Assembly (NCBI GenBank): GCA_016934895.1
Contig: JAFGRZ010000013.1
Location: 1-5,191, forward strand
Source: Candidatus Aminicenantota bacterium
GTDB lineage: Bacteria > Acidobacteriota > Aminicenantia > Aminicenantales > UBA8522
Direction: 5' to 3'
DNA: 5,191 nt
Position 1 is the first letter of the stretch. Each line of letters begins with the position of its first letter. The position numbers and the translations under genes are program-made. This document shows, in pieces, positions 1 through 5,191 of the stretch. The notes beneath the pieces are model-generated. The model searched no databases and was not told the origin of the DNA. It worked only from the letters and a program-made list of their open reading frames with translations.

Positions 1-273
1 ATGATCCCGATTTTCATGAGGCTCCGGGTCGGCCGGAATCCGGACAAGTACGGCCTGCTTCTCCCCGTTTTCCTGGTCTGGATCCTGCTGTTCGCCCTGA
101 TGATCATTTTATTGCCCTTCGTTTTGCTCGCCGCCCTCTTCACCTGGAGGAGCGGCCAGGGGAGACGGCTCTTGATGACCTATCCCCTGCTCATTTCGCT
201 TCTTTTCAAGCTGTCCGGCCTCCATATCGAGGTCGGCGGCCGGGAACAGAACGTTTTAATCGCATTCCTATAA
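1..273 (+). CDS. Small membrane protein, partner of the SHOCT-like gene
   Basis: This encodes a 90-residue protein with a strongly hydrophobic segment at about residues 18-49, long enough for one long or two closely spaced membrane helices. A basic stretch follows (RSGQGRR, about 50-56), then a second moderately hydrophobic, possibly amphipathic stretch (about 57-76). The short soluble tail is rich in beta-type residues and ends in VLIAFL. There is no signal-peptide cleavage site and no enzyme motif. The stop codon at 271-273 overlaps the ribosome binding site of the next gene, so the two are probably translationally coupled and work together. The ATG is the first base of the window, so the true start could lie upstream; Met6 at 16-18 is an alternative, and no ribosome binding site can be judged. 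Small membrane proteins of this shape are, as I recall, often found beside YvlB/LiaX-like SHOCT genes, but the function is unknown. Confidence 0.75.
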   Translation: MIPIFMRLRVGRNPDKYGLLLPVFLVWILLFALMIILLPFVLLAALFTWRSGQGRRLLMTYPLLISLLFKLSGLHIEVGGREQNVLIAFL

Positions 274-280
274 AGGAGGA
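272..280 (+). promoter_or_regulatory. Strong Shine-Dalgarno of the SHOCT-like gene, overlapping the upstream stop
   Basis: AAAGGAGGA is a near-perfect anti-16S complement with 6 nt between GGAGG (275-279) and the ATG at 286. It overlaps the TAA (271-273) of the small membrane protein gene, which supports translational coupling and fixes the start of the downstream gene. Confidence 0.85.
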
Positions 281-285
281 TAACA

Positions 286-696
286 ATGAGCGAAGAACGA
301 AAAAAGATCCTGGAGATGCTTCAGCAAGGAAAGATCACCGTGGACGAGGCGGAAAAGCTTCTGGCCGCCCTCTCATCTCCCGAAGAGCCGGAGGCTGTCG
401 CCGGCAAACCCGGCTGCAAGTACCTGCGCGTCCAGGTCGAACCCGGCCCGGGCAGCGCCGACCAGGACCGCGTTAACATCCGCATCCCCATGAAGCTCAT
501 CCGGGCGGGCCTCAAATGGGCCGCCTTCATCCCCAAGCATGCCCACTCGAGCATCAACCAGGCCCTCCACGAAAAGGGCATCGAGATGGATTTCTCGTCC
601 ATCACCCCGCAGGACATCGAGGATCTCGTCACCCAGCTCAACGACCTGACCGTCGAGGTCGAAGGAAAAGAGAAGGTCCGGGTCTACTGCGAGTGA
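286..696 (+). CDS. SHOCT-like domain protein (YvlB/LiaX N-terminal type)
   Basis: This encodes a 136-residue soluble protein. Residues 4-29 form the SHOCT-like helical hairpin seen at the N-terminus of YvlB/LiaX-type proteins: a charged helix (ERKKILEMLQQGKI), then the T-x-x-E-A-x-x-L-L pattern (TVDEAEKLLAAL). A proline-rich linker (about 30-43) leads to a mixed domain. It begins KYLRVQV and contains VNIRIPMKLIRAGLK (about 64-78), then a helical piece with DFSSITPQDIEDLV, and ends in the beta strands TVEVEG and VRVYCE. No membrane segment or catalytic motif is present. In relatives the N-terminal unit is linked to envelope-stress or oligomerisation roles; here a partnership with the preceding membrane protein is inferred. 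The ATG has an excellent ribosome binding site. A decayed copy of residues 100-123 occurs after the WD40 gene at 3308-3382. Confidence 0.85.
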   Translation: MSEERKKILEMLQQGKITVDEAEKLLAALSSPEEPEAVAGKPGCKYLRVQVEPGPGSADQDRVNIRIPMKLIRAGLKWAAFIPKHAHSSINQALHEKGIEMDFSSITPQDIEDLVTQLNDLTVEVEGKEKVRVYCE

Positions 697-787
697 TCCG
701 CTTCGCTGGGCGGACGGCGGCCAGTCGAAGCCTGCCCCCGACATCAGGATTGAAAAACCCAAGCCCGGTAGGTACATTGAGGGGTCA
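697..787 (+). other. Gap with coding-like sequence in the WD40 frame
   Basis: This 91-bp gap has no independent gene. The reading frame of the WD40 gene stays open through it, back to a TGA at 647-649, but has no ATG, GTG or TTG before 788. The frame reads in part PAPDIRIEKPKPGRYIEGS directly into the annotated Met, which looks like genuine protein sequence rather than a leader. I infer a remnant of the N-terminal part of a longer ancestor. A GAGGGG at 779-784 lies only 3 nt from the ATG at 788, a short but possible ribosome binding site. Confidence 0.45.
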
Positions 788-3301
788 ATGGCCGCGCTGA
801 TCGAAACGAGGACGGTTTTCCAAGAATGGTTGGACTTCTTCGTGGCGAAAGCCAACGTGCTTCGACAATTCCCAACGCTGCTATTTCAAGAAGCGGCCAA
901 CCAGCCGGACTCTTCCGCGCGCTCCTCGTCCGCCTTGGAGCGACATCGGCAAGGCCGTGAAAAGAGGCCCTGGCTGCGTCACCTGAACAAACCTGGGACC
1001 CGGTCCGCATGCCTGATGACGATCGATCATGGTGGCTTGGTTCAACACTGCGCTTTTTCGCCGGACGGCCGCCGGATCTTCTCCGCTTCCGCCGCTGGGA
1101 CCATGAAGACTTGGGATGCGGCCACGGGAGCCGAGCTCAAGGCCTGGAAAATATCCAGTCATCTCTTTTCGCCGGACTGGCGGCGCGCCATTACGCTCAC
1201 AACCGAGACAGCGAGACTGTGGGACGCAGAAAAAGAGACAGAGCTCGCCGCCTGGAAGCATCCGGGTTCATCCCTTGCCGCCGCCTTTTCGGCGGACGGC
1301 CGCCGCGTGGCTTCGGCTTCAGATGACAATGGCCTGATAGTCATTGACGGAGACACCGGACGCGTGCTGGCCGCGCTGACAGGCCACGCCAAGAGAGTCA
1401 CCTCTTGCTCCTTTTCGCCGGACGGCCGCCGCCTTGTTTCAGCCTCCAGTGACCGGACGTTGAAACTTTGGGACGTCGACAAACAGGTCGAATCGGCGAC
1501 GATGAGGCCGGTCGACAACTACACATATATAGCAGCCTGTGCTTTCTCTCCGGACGGCCGGCGCGTCGTCTCTGTTTCCGGGGATAGTGTTCTCAAGCTC
1601 TGGGACGCCGGTTCCGGAGCGGAGCAGGCTGTGTTCAAGGGCCATCCATACCAGCAAGGCTTTGCTTTCGCTTTTTCGCCGGACGGCCGTTCCCTGGTCT
1701 CGGCGGCCGGCGACCACACCCTCAAGCTCTGGGATACAGAGACGGGCGACGAGGTGGTCACGCTCAGGGGGGCCGGGGCCTATGTCAGATTCTGTGCATT
1801 TTCCGCTGACGGGAAACGGATCATCTCGGCCGGCGACCGCGCCCTGAAAATCTGGGACGCAGAATCGGGAGCCGTTCTGACCACTTTGGAGGGCCATGAC
1901 CAAGATGTCACGGCTTGCGCGGTCTCTCCTGACGGAGGCCGCATCCTCTCCGCGGCATGGGGCACCCTGAAGGTTTGGGACGCGAACGTGAGGGACGAGT
2001 CAACAGGGCATCCAGAGCAGGCGGGGAAAGTTTTCGCCTGCGCCTTCTCCCCGGACGGCAGGAGGATCGTCTTGGGCTCATCTGATAGAACGCTTAAAGT
2101 TTGGGATGCCTCTACGGCCACGGAGCTGATCACGATCAGAGGCCATGTTGCCGAGGTCACGGCCTGTGCTTTCTCCCCGGACGGAAAGCGGATTGTATCT
2201 GGTTGCGCCCATGAAACACTAAAGATGTGGGATGCTGAAACAGGGGCAGAACTTGGAGCGATCGAGGCGCCCGAGGTCTATGCGCGGTACGATGTGTCGA
2301 TATCTCCGTGGGGACCCACTTCGGGAGTGTTCGCCTGCGCGTTCTCGCCGGACGACCGCCTCGTCATGTATACCTCCTTCAACCAAACGATGAAATTCTG
2401 GGATACGCTAGACAAAGTCCATGTGGCAACGCCGGAGGAGCCGGATGCGAAGATCACTGCTTCTGCCTTCTCGCCGGACGGCCGCAACATTGCCTCTTTT
2501 TTCGGCCTTCATGTGCCTCCGCCTGGAATGAACTACAGCGACTCTGTTTCCCTCGGCCGAACCCTGAAGATTTGGGAGGCAAGCTCAGGAACGGAGATGG
2601 TCTCAGTAAGAGGCCATGAACATGGAGCGCAGGCTTGCGCTTACTCGCCGGACGGCACCCGAATCCTGGCTTGCCATGACGAAACCCTGAAGATATGGGA
2701 CGCAAGAACAGGGGCCGAGATAACGACCTTGAGGGGCCACTCAAGCCTCGTCAATGCCTGCGCATTTTCGCCGGACGCCGGCTCCATCGTTTCCGGCTCG
2801 TCTGATGGGACGCTCAGACTCTGGGACGCCCAAACAGGAGCTGAGCTGGCGTGTCTGGGGCATACCGACGAAGTATTCACCTGCACATTCTCGATGGACG
2901 GAAAACTCATCAAGTCGGGATCATGGAACGAAATCATCATCTGGGACGCGCGGGAACGGGTCGAGATCGCACGCCATATCCTGCCGAGACGCATAGTGGA
3001 TGTCTCGAGCCAGGACGGGCTCCTGACAGCCGCGCTGACCATCAACGGCGATGTCCTGATCCTCAAGCTCGAAAACGTGATTTCGGGCCCGCCCATTGTC
3101 ACGGCATGGAGGCATCCAAAGCTGGCGTTCGGCTGTCCCCTCTGCCGGAGCTGGTCGGAGATCCCGGAGACAGCGCTCGGCGCCGCAATCCAATGCCCCG
3201 TCTGTGCAGCGGACATCAGGCTCAACTCCTTCACCATCGACGGCGATTGGCGGCCGATCGCCGCAGCCTGGGGCCGAGATCCAGAAAAGAGCCAAGCCTA
3301 A
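788..3301 (+). CDS. WD40-repeat protein with C-terminal zinc-ribbon-like module
   Basis: This encodes an 837-residue protein. Residues 1-75 form a helical linker module with FQEWLDFF, VLRQFPTLLFQEAANQPD and RPWLRHLNKPGTRSACLM. From about residue 76 to 764 there are 15 clear WD40 blades plus one degenerate blade. Most carry the ACAFSPDGRRI core and the LKLWDA ending, enough for two 7- or 8-bladed propellers. Blade 3 ends VID instead of WD. Blade 12 carries an insertion of roughly 15-20 residues (HVPPPGMNYSDS), and blades 10 and 11 are separated by a long linker. Residues 783-806 hold Cys783-x2-Cys786-x16-Cys803-x2-Cys806, a likely Zn ribbon, followed by FTIDGDWRPIAAAW. No signal peptide or membrane segment is seen, so it is probably a cytoplasmic protein-binding scaffold or sensor. 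The ATG at 788 is the only usual start preserving the N-terminal module, but its ribosome binding site is weak and closely spaced. It may be the C-terminal part of a former STAND NTPase-WD40 receptor (inference). Confidence 0.9.
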   Translation: MAALIETRTVFQEWLDFFVAKANVLRQFPTLLFQEAANQPDSSARSSSALERHRQGREKRPWLRHLNKPGTRSACLMTIDHGGLVQHCAFSPDGRRIFSASAAGTMKTWDAATGAELKAWKISSHLFSPDWRRAITLTTETARLWDAEKETELAAWKHPGSSLAAAFSADGRRVASASDDNGLIVIDGDTGRVLAALTGHAKRVTSCSFSPDGRRLVSASSDRTLKLWDVDKQVESATMRPVDNYTYIAACAFSPDGRRVVSVSGDSVLKLWDAGSGAEQAVFKGHPYQQGFAFAFSPDGRSLVSAAGDHTLKLWDTETGDEVVTLRGAGAYVRFCAFSADGKRIISAGDRALKIWDAESGAVLTTLEGHDQDVTACAVSPDGGRILSAAWGTLKVWDANVRDESTGHPEQAGKVFACAFSPDGRRIVLGSSDRTLKVWDASTATELITIRGHVAEVTACAFSPDGKRIVSGCAHETLKMWDAETGAELGAIEAPEVYARYDVSISPWGPTSGVFACAFSPDDRLVMYTSFNQTMKFWDTLDKVHVATPEEPDAKITASAFSPDGRNIASFFGLHVPPPGMNYSDSVSLGRTLKIWEASSGTEMVSVRGHEHGAQACAYSPDGTRILACHDETLKIWDARTGAEITTLRGHSSLVNACAFSPDAGSIVSGSSDGTLRLWDAQTGAELACLGHTDEVFTCTFSMDGKLIKSGSWNEIIIWDARERVEIARHILPRRIVDVSSQDGLLTAALTINGDVLILKLENVISGPPIVTAWRHPKLAFGCPLCRSWSEIPETALGAAIQCPVCAADIRLNSFTIDGDWRPIAAAWGRDPEKSQA
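1013..3079 (+). repeat. Array of about 15-16 WD40 repeats
   Basis: Units of roughly 40 codons repeat in frame. The DNA of the core is well conserved between several blades: a TTTTCGCCGGACGGCCG-like string recurs near 1056, 1413 and 1673, with shorter versions near 1545, 2469, 2645 and 2766. The unit ends in a [CT]TGGGA[CT]GC string encoding WDA. Blade length is mostly about 40 residues, with longer units around blades 10 to 12. The last unit (about 2990-3079) keeps the strand pattern but has lost the SPDG and WD signatures. Confidence 0.85.
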
Positions 3302-3307
3302 AGAAAC

Positions 3308-3382
3308 GAGACGAATTTCTCATTCATCGCCCCGCAAAACGTCAAGGTGCTCGTCACTCGGCTCAACGACCCGACCGTATAA
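3308..3382 (+). pseudogene. Decayed 3' fragment of a second SHOCT-like gene
   Basis: Bases 3308-3379 align without gaps to 583-654 of the SHOCT-like gene. I count 57 of 72 identical, and 12 of the 15 differences are transitions. Translated in the matching frame, 14 of 24 residues are identical, including the strings LVT, LND and TV. The copy ends in TAA at 3380-3382, where the intact gene has a Glu codon and 13 more residues. There is no start, and the similarity begins only 6 nt after the WD40 stop codon, in the same frame. The 5' part of this copy is absent, apparently replaced by the WD40 gene. It is probably not expressed as a useful product. Confidence 0.75.
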
Positions 3383-3388
3383 CACTTT

Positions 3389-3414
3389 CCTGGTTTCCGG
3401 CATGCGAAACCAGG
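3389..3414 (+). other. Stem-loop with 9-bp perfect stem
   Basis: CCTGGTTTC (3389-3397) pairs perfectly with GAAACCAGG (3406-3414) around the 8-nt loop CGGCATGC. There is no T-run after it, so it is not a standard intrinsic terminator. It competes with the larger inverted repeat for the bases from 3404 onward, so alternative folds are possible. Confidence 0.5.
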
Positions 3415-3442
3415 GGACACGATCCGGAAAATCGGGACATGA

Positions 3443-3462
3443 CCCATTTCTGCAGAAATGGG
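3443..3462. repeat. Perfect 20-nt palindrome at the centre of the element
   Basis: CCCATTTCTGCAGAAATGGG equals its own reverse complement. The flanking GGGACATGA and ATCGTGTCCC extend the pairing with a single bulged base and one G-U type pair. It could form a cruciform or a tight hairpin, or bind a dimeric protein. No T-tract follows, which argues against a simple terminator. Confidence 0.8.
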
Positions 3463-3548
3463 ATCGTGTCCCGCGACTTTTCCGGTCATGTCCCCATTTC
3501 GCTCGTGTCGTTCGACATAAAGTGTTCGACGGTCAGAACCAAGGCCGG

Positions 3549-3578
3549 TTGACAGGGATGAAGCGCAGGCGATATATT
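3549..3578 (+). promoter_or_regulatory. Sigma70-like promoter for the sensory gene
   Basis: A consensus -35 box TTGACA (3549-3554) is followed after 18 nt by TATATT (3573-3578), a good -10 box. Transcription would start near 3585, only about 12 nt before the ATG and within the GAGGAG ribosome binding site. Either the leader is extremely short, or the -10 is shifted (GATATA at 3571-3576 with a 16-nt spacer). The match is strong by sequence but untested. Confidence 0.5.
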
Positions 3579-3582
3579 CAGC

Positions 3583-3588
3583 GAGGAG
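3583..3588 (+). promoter_or_regulatory. Ribosome binding site of the sensory gene
   Basis: GAGGAG lies 8 nt before the ATG at 3597, good spacing that supports this start. The receiver domain begins a few residues after this Met, which agrees. Confidence 0.75.
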
Positions 3589-3596
3589 TATTTCCC

Positions 3597-5191
3597 ATGA
3601 GTGAACCTCAACCTGTCCGGATCCTTGTTATCGAAGACGAGATTGTGACGGCCCGCCTCCTCAAGGAAAAGCTCGAAAAGGCGGGCTATTTGGTGGATTA
3701 CGTCCACGACGGTGAAGAAGGGATCACCAAGGCCATTTCCGAAAAATACGATATCCTCGCCGTGGACTATTCCCTGCCCGGCCCCAACGGCCTCGAGGTC
3801 ATCCGCAGGCTCGGATCCAAGGGGATTTTTCCCCCCATAATCATGGTCACGGGAAAAGGCAATGAACGCATCGCCGTGGAGGCCATGAAGCTCGGAGCCA
3901 AAGACTACATCATCAAAGACAAGGAAGGCCGCTATTTCGCACTCCTCCCCCGCGCCATCGAGAGGATCCTCTCGGAGAAAACCCTGCTCGAGGAGAAGCA
4001 ATGGGCCGTTAGAGCCCTGAGCGAGACTCAGGAGCGCTACCAAGCGCTGTTCGAAAACACGCCCATCGGGCTCTACCGGACGACTCCCGACGGTCAGTTC
4101 ATCGACGCCAACCCGGCCCTCCTCCAGATGCTCGCCGTCCCCGACCGGGAGACAATCTTGAGGATGAGCGCCCTGGATTTCTATGCCGATCCCGCGGACA
4201 GGAATCGCTGGAAGGACCTGGCTGAACAGGAGGGCACAGTCAATAGCTACGAGGTGGAGGCCGTCCGCTTCGACGGTGGGTCCATCTGGCTCGAGGACAA
4301 TGCGCGGGCCATCCGGGATTCCAGGGGCAAGACCCTTTACTACGAGGGAAGCATCCAGAATATCACCGAGCGGAAGAGGACCGAGGAGCAGTTCCGGCGG
4401 ATGCTGATGGCCAACTCGGTCATTGCCGAGCTGTCCAAGACCCTGCTGACTCCCGGCTCGATCGAATCCATCGCCCAACTCGTCCTGGAAAAGGCCAAAA
4501 TGCTCACGGGGAGCCGCCTGGGATATGTGAGCTTCATGGACCCCCACACGGGGCACCACGTCTGCGCGGCGGCGAGCCGGGAGATGGCCGAGCAGTTCGA
4601 GATCAAAGAAGGCAAAGACCTATCGGGGAAAATCGGCGGACTCTGGCTTTGGCCCCTGGAAACAAAGCGGCCCTTGATGACGAACTCCGGCAGTGCCGAC
4701 CTCCGCTCCAACGTCACGGAGGCGGGGCAACCGCCGATCGATCGGCTTCTTTCCGTTCCCGTCCTGCTGGGTGACCGGCTCGTGGGACAGATCGCCGTGG
4801 CCAACTCGAGCCGCGATTACATGGAGCTCGACCTCGCCACCATCTCCAGCCTGGCTTCTGCTTATGCCGTCGCTCTCGAAAGGCGCTGGGCCGACGAGGT
4901 CATCGTCAAGGCCCGTGATTTTTACATAACCATCCTCGAGGAATTCCCGACCCTCATCTGGCGCGCCGGTCTTGACGGACGGTTTGACTACTTCAACAAG
5001 ACCTGGTTGGGATTCACGGGGCGCTCCCTCCAACAGGAGGTGTCGGAGGGATGGCAGGAGGGCATCCACCCCGACGACGCCAAGCGCGTCAAGAGGATTT
5101 ATGAGGGCGCTTTCCAGGCCAGAAAACCCTTTGAAATCGAGTTCAAGCTGCGGCGTTACGACGGCATATATCGGCAAGTGCTGAGCAACGG
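3597..5191 (+). CDS. REC-PAS-GAF-PAS sensory protein, cut by window end
   Basis: The frame is open to the end of the window, giving 531 residues without a stop. Residues 7-125 form a response-regulator receiver domain: acidic pair Glu13/Asp14, phospho-acceptor Asp57 in LAVDYSLPGPNG, Thr85 in MVTGKG, and Lys107 in DYIIKD. All key residues are present, so it should be phosphorylated by a partner kinase. A short helix (about 126-147) links to a PAS domain (about 147-260: YQALFENTPIGLYRTTPDG, ending NITERKR). A GAF domain follows (about 270-430) with GGLW, LLSVPVLLGDRLVGQIAVAN and RDY, of the type common in PAS/GAF sensor kinases. A second PAS of the PAS_3 kind begins near 440 (FPTLIWRAGLDGRF, GIHPDDAKR, RRYDGIYR). 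No membrane segment is seen, so it is cytoplasmic. The missing C-terminus probably holds further PAS domains and a histidine kinase or cyclase, but that output cannot be seen. Confidence 0.9.
   Translation, partial: MSEPQPVRILVIEDEIVTARLLKEKLEKAGYLVDYVHDGEEGITKAISEKYDILAVDYSLPGPNGLEVIRRLGSKGIFPPIIMVTGKGNERIAVEAMKLGAKDYIIKDKEGRYFALLPRAIERILSEKTLLEEKQWAVRALSETQERYQALFENTPIGLYRTTPDGQFIDANPALLQMLAVPDRETILRMSALDFYADPADRNRWKDLAEQEGTVNSYEVEAVRFDGGSIWLEDNARAIRDSRGKTLYYEGSIQNITERKRTEEQFRRMLMANSVIAELSKTLLTPGSIESIAQLVLEKAKMLTGSRLGYVSFMDPHTGHHVCAAASREMAEQFEIKEGKDLSGKIGGLWLWPLETKRPLMTNSGSADLRSNVTEAGQPPIDRLLSVPVLLGDRLVGQIAVANSSRDYMELDLATISSLASAYAVALERRWADEVIVKARDFYITILEEFPTLIWRAGLDGRFDYFNKTWLGFTGRSLQQEVSEGWQEGIHPDDAKRVKRIYEGAFQARKPFEIEFKLRRYDGIYRQVLSN

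Larger units (their letters stand above)
3373..3534. repeat. Nested imperfect inverted-repeat element (REPIN/MITE-like)
   Basis: This stretch folds on itself at several nested levels. Outer arms 3373-3388 and 3519-3534 match at 14 of 16 positions as inverted copies. Inside them pair 3404-3409 (GCGAAA) with 3497-3502, 3413-3419 (GGGGACA) with 3489-3495, 3424-3431 (CCGGAAAA) with 3478-3485, and 3434-3439 (GGGACA) with 3467-3472. At the centre is the perfect 20-nt palindrome 3443-3462. A motif close to GGGACAYGAYCC occurs four times: at 3414 and 3434 on +, and at 3461-3472 and about 3484-3494 on -. Two inverted pairs of one short motif suit a REPIN-like or non-autonomous mobile element. No transposase gene lies in the window. 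It may also act as an RNA or DNA hairpin between transcription units. Confidence 0.7.

Noticed and set aside
750..778. TTGAAA-N17-TACATT as a promoter for the WD40 gene
   Set aside because: Spacing is right, but the -10 is a weak match and transcription would start within a few bases of the ATG. The stretch also looks coding in the WD40 frame, so I do not annotate it.
2641..3237. Minus-strand 198-codon frame opposite the WD40 gene
   Set aside because: It is antisense to conserved WD40 blades, and its repeated SGE strings are the mirror image of SPDG codons.
3389..3502. Intrinsic terminator for the WD40 gene
   Set aside because: Strong stems are present, but none is followed by a T-run. It is better described as a palindromic repeat, though it could still hinder transcription.
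3404..3502. CRISPR-like repeat unit
   Set aside because: The repeated motif is short, in inverted orientation, and not separated by uniform spacers. There are no cas genes in the window.
2851..3552. Plus-strand 233-codon frame overlapping the end of the WD40 gene
   Set aside because: It is out of frame with the WD40 and zinc-ribbon coding sequence, has an Arg/Pro-rich shadow composition, and runs through the palindromic element.
3486..4559. Long minus-strand open frame of 357 codons opposite the sensory gene
   Set aside because: The + strand encodes clear REC, PAS and GAF domains over the same bases. The minus-strand protein has no recognisable motif and is explained by the codon bias of GC-rich DNA.

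Overview
The window is GC-rich, gene-dense bacterial DNA with all convincing genes on the + strand. Long open frames on the other strand are shadows of the real genes. The organism cannot be fixed from this sequence. A large WD40-repeat protein, a multi-PAS/GAF sensory protein and a YvlB/LiaX-type SHOCT-like protein together would suit a signalling-rich environmental lineage (for example Candidatus Aminicenantes, Acidobacteria or a deltaproteobacterial group). That is inference only.

Layout. (1) 1-696 holds a tight two-gene unit: a small membrane protein whose stop codon lies in the Shine-Dalgarno sequence of a SHOCT-like domain protein. (2) 697-787 is a short gap that still reads as coding sequence in the frame of the next gene but has no usual start codon. 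(3) 788-3301 encodes an 837-residue WD40 protein with about 15-16 blades. It has a conserved-looking N-terminal linker module and a C-terminal four-cysteine zinc-ribbon-like module. (4) 3302-3596 is a composite intergenic region. It begins with a decayed copy of the 3' part of the SHOCT-like gene (about 79% nucleotide identity over 72 bases). An elaborate nested inverted repeat of about 160 bp follows, and then a sigma70-like promoter and ribosome binding site. (5) 3597 to the window end encodes the N-terminal 531 residues of a sensory protein with order REC-PAS-GAF-PAS. It is cut by the window edge and is probably a hybrid sensor kinase or similar output protein.

How it fits together. The first two genes look co-translated and probably act together at the membrane. 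The WD40 gene sits between an intact SHOCT-like gene and a broken 3' piece of a second copy. This suggests that the WD40 segment arrived in, or replaced most of, a tandem duplicate. Its open, start-less upstream frame suggests it is the C-terminal part of a once larger protein, possibly a STAND-type NTPase-WD40 receptor. The sensory gene has its own promoter and appears to be a separate transcription unit beyond the palindromic element. The most notable observations are the duplicated gene remnant, the truncated-looking WD40 protein and the four-copy palindromic repeat.
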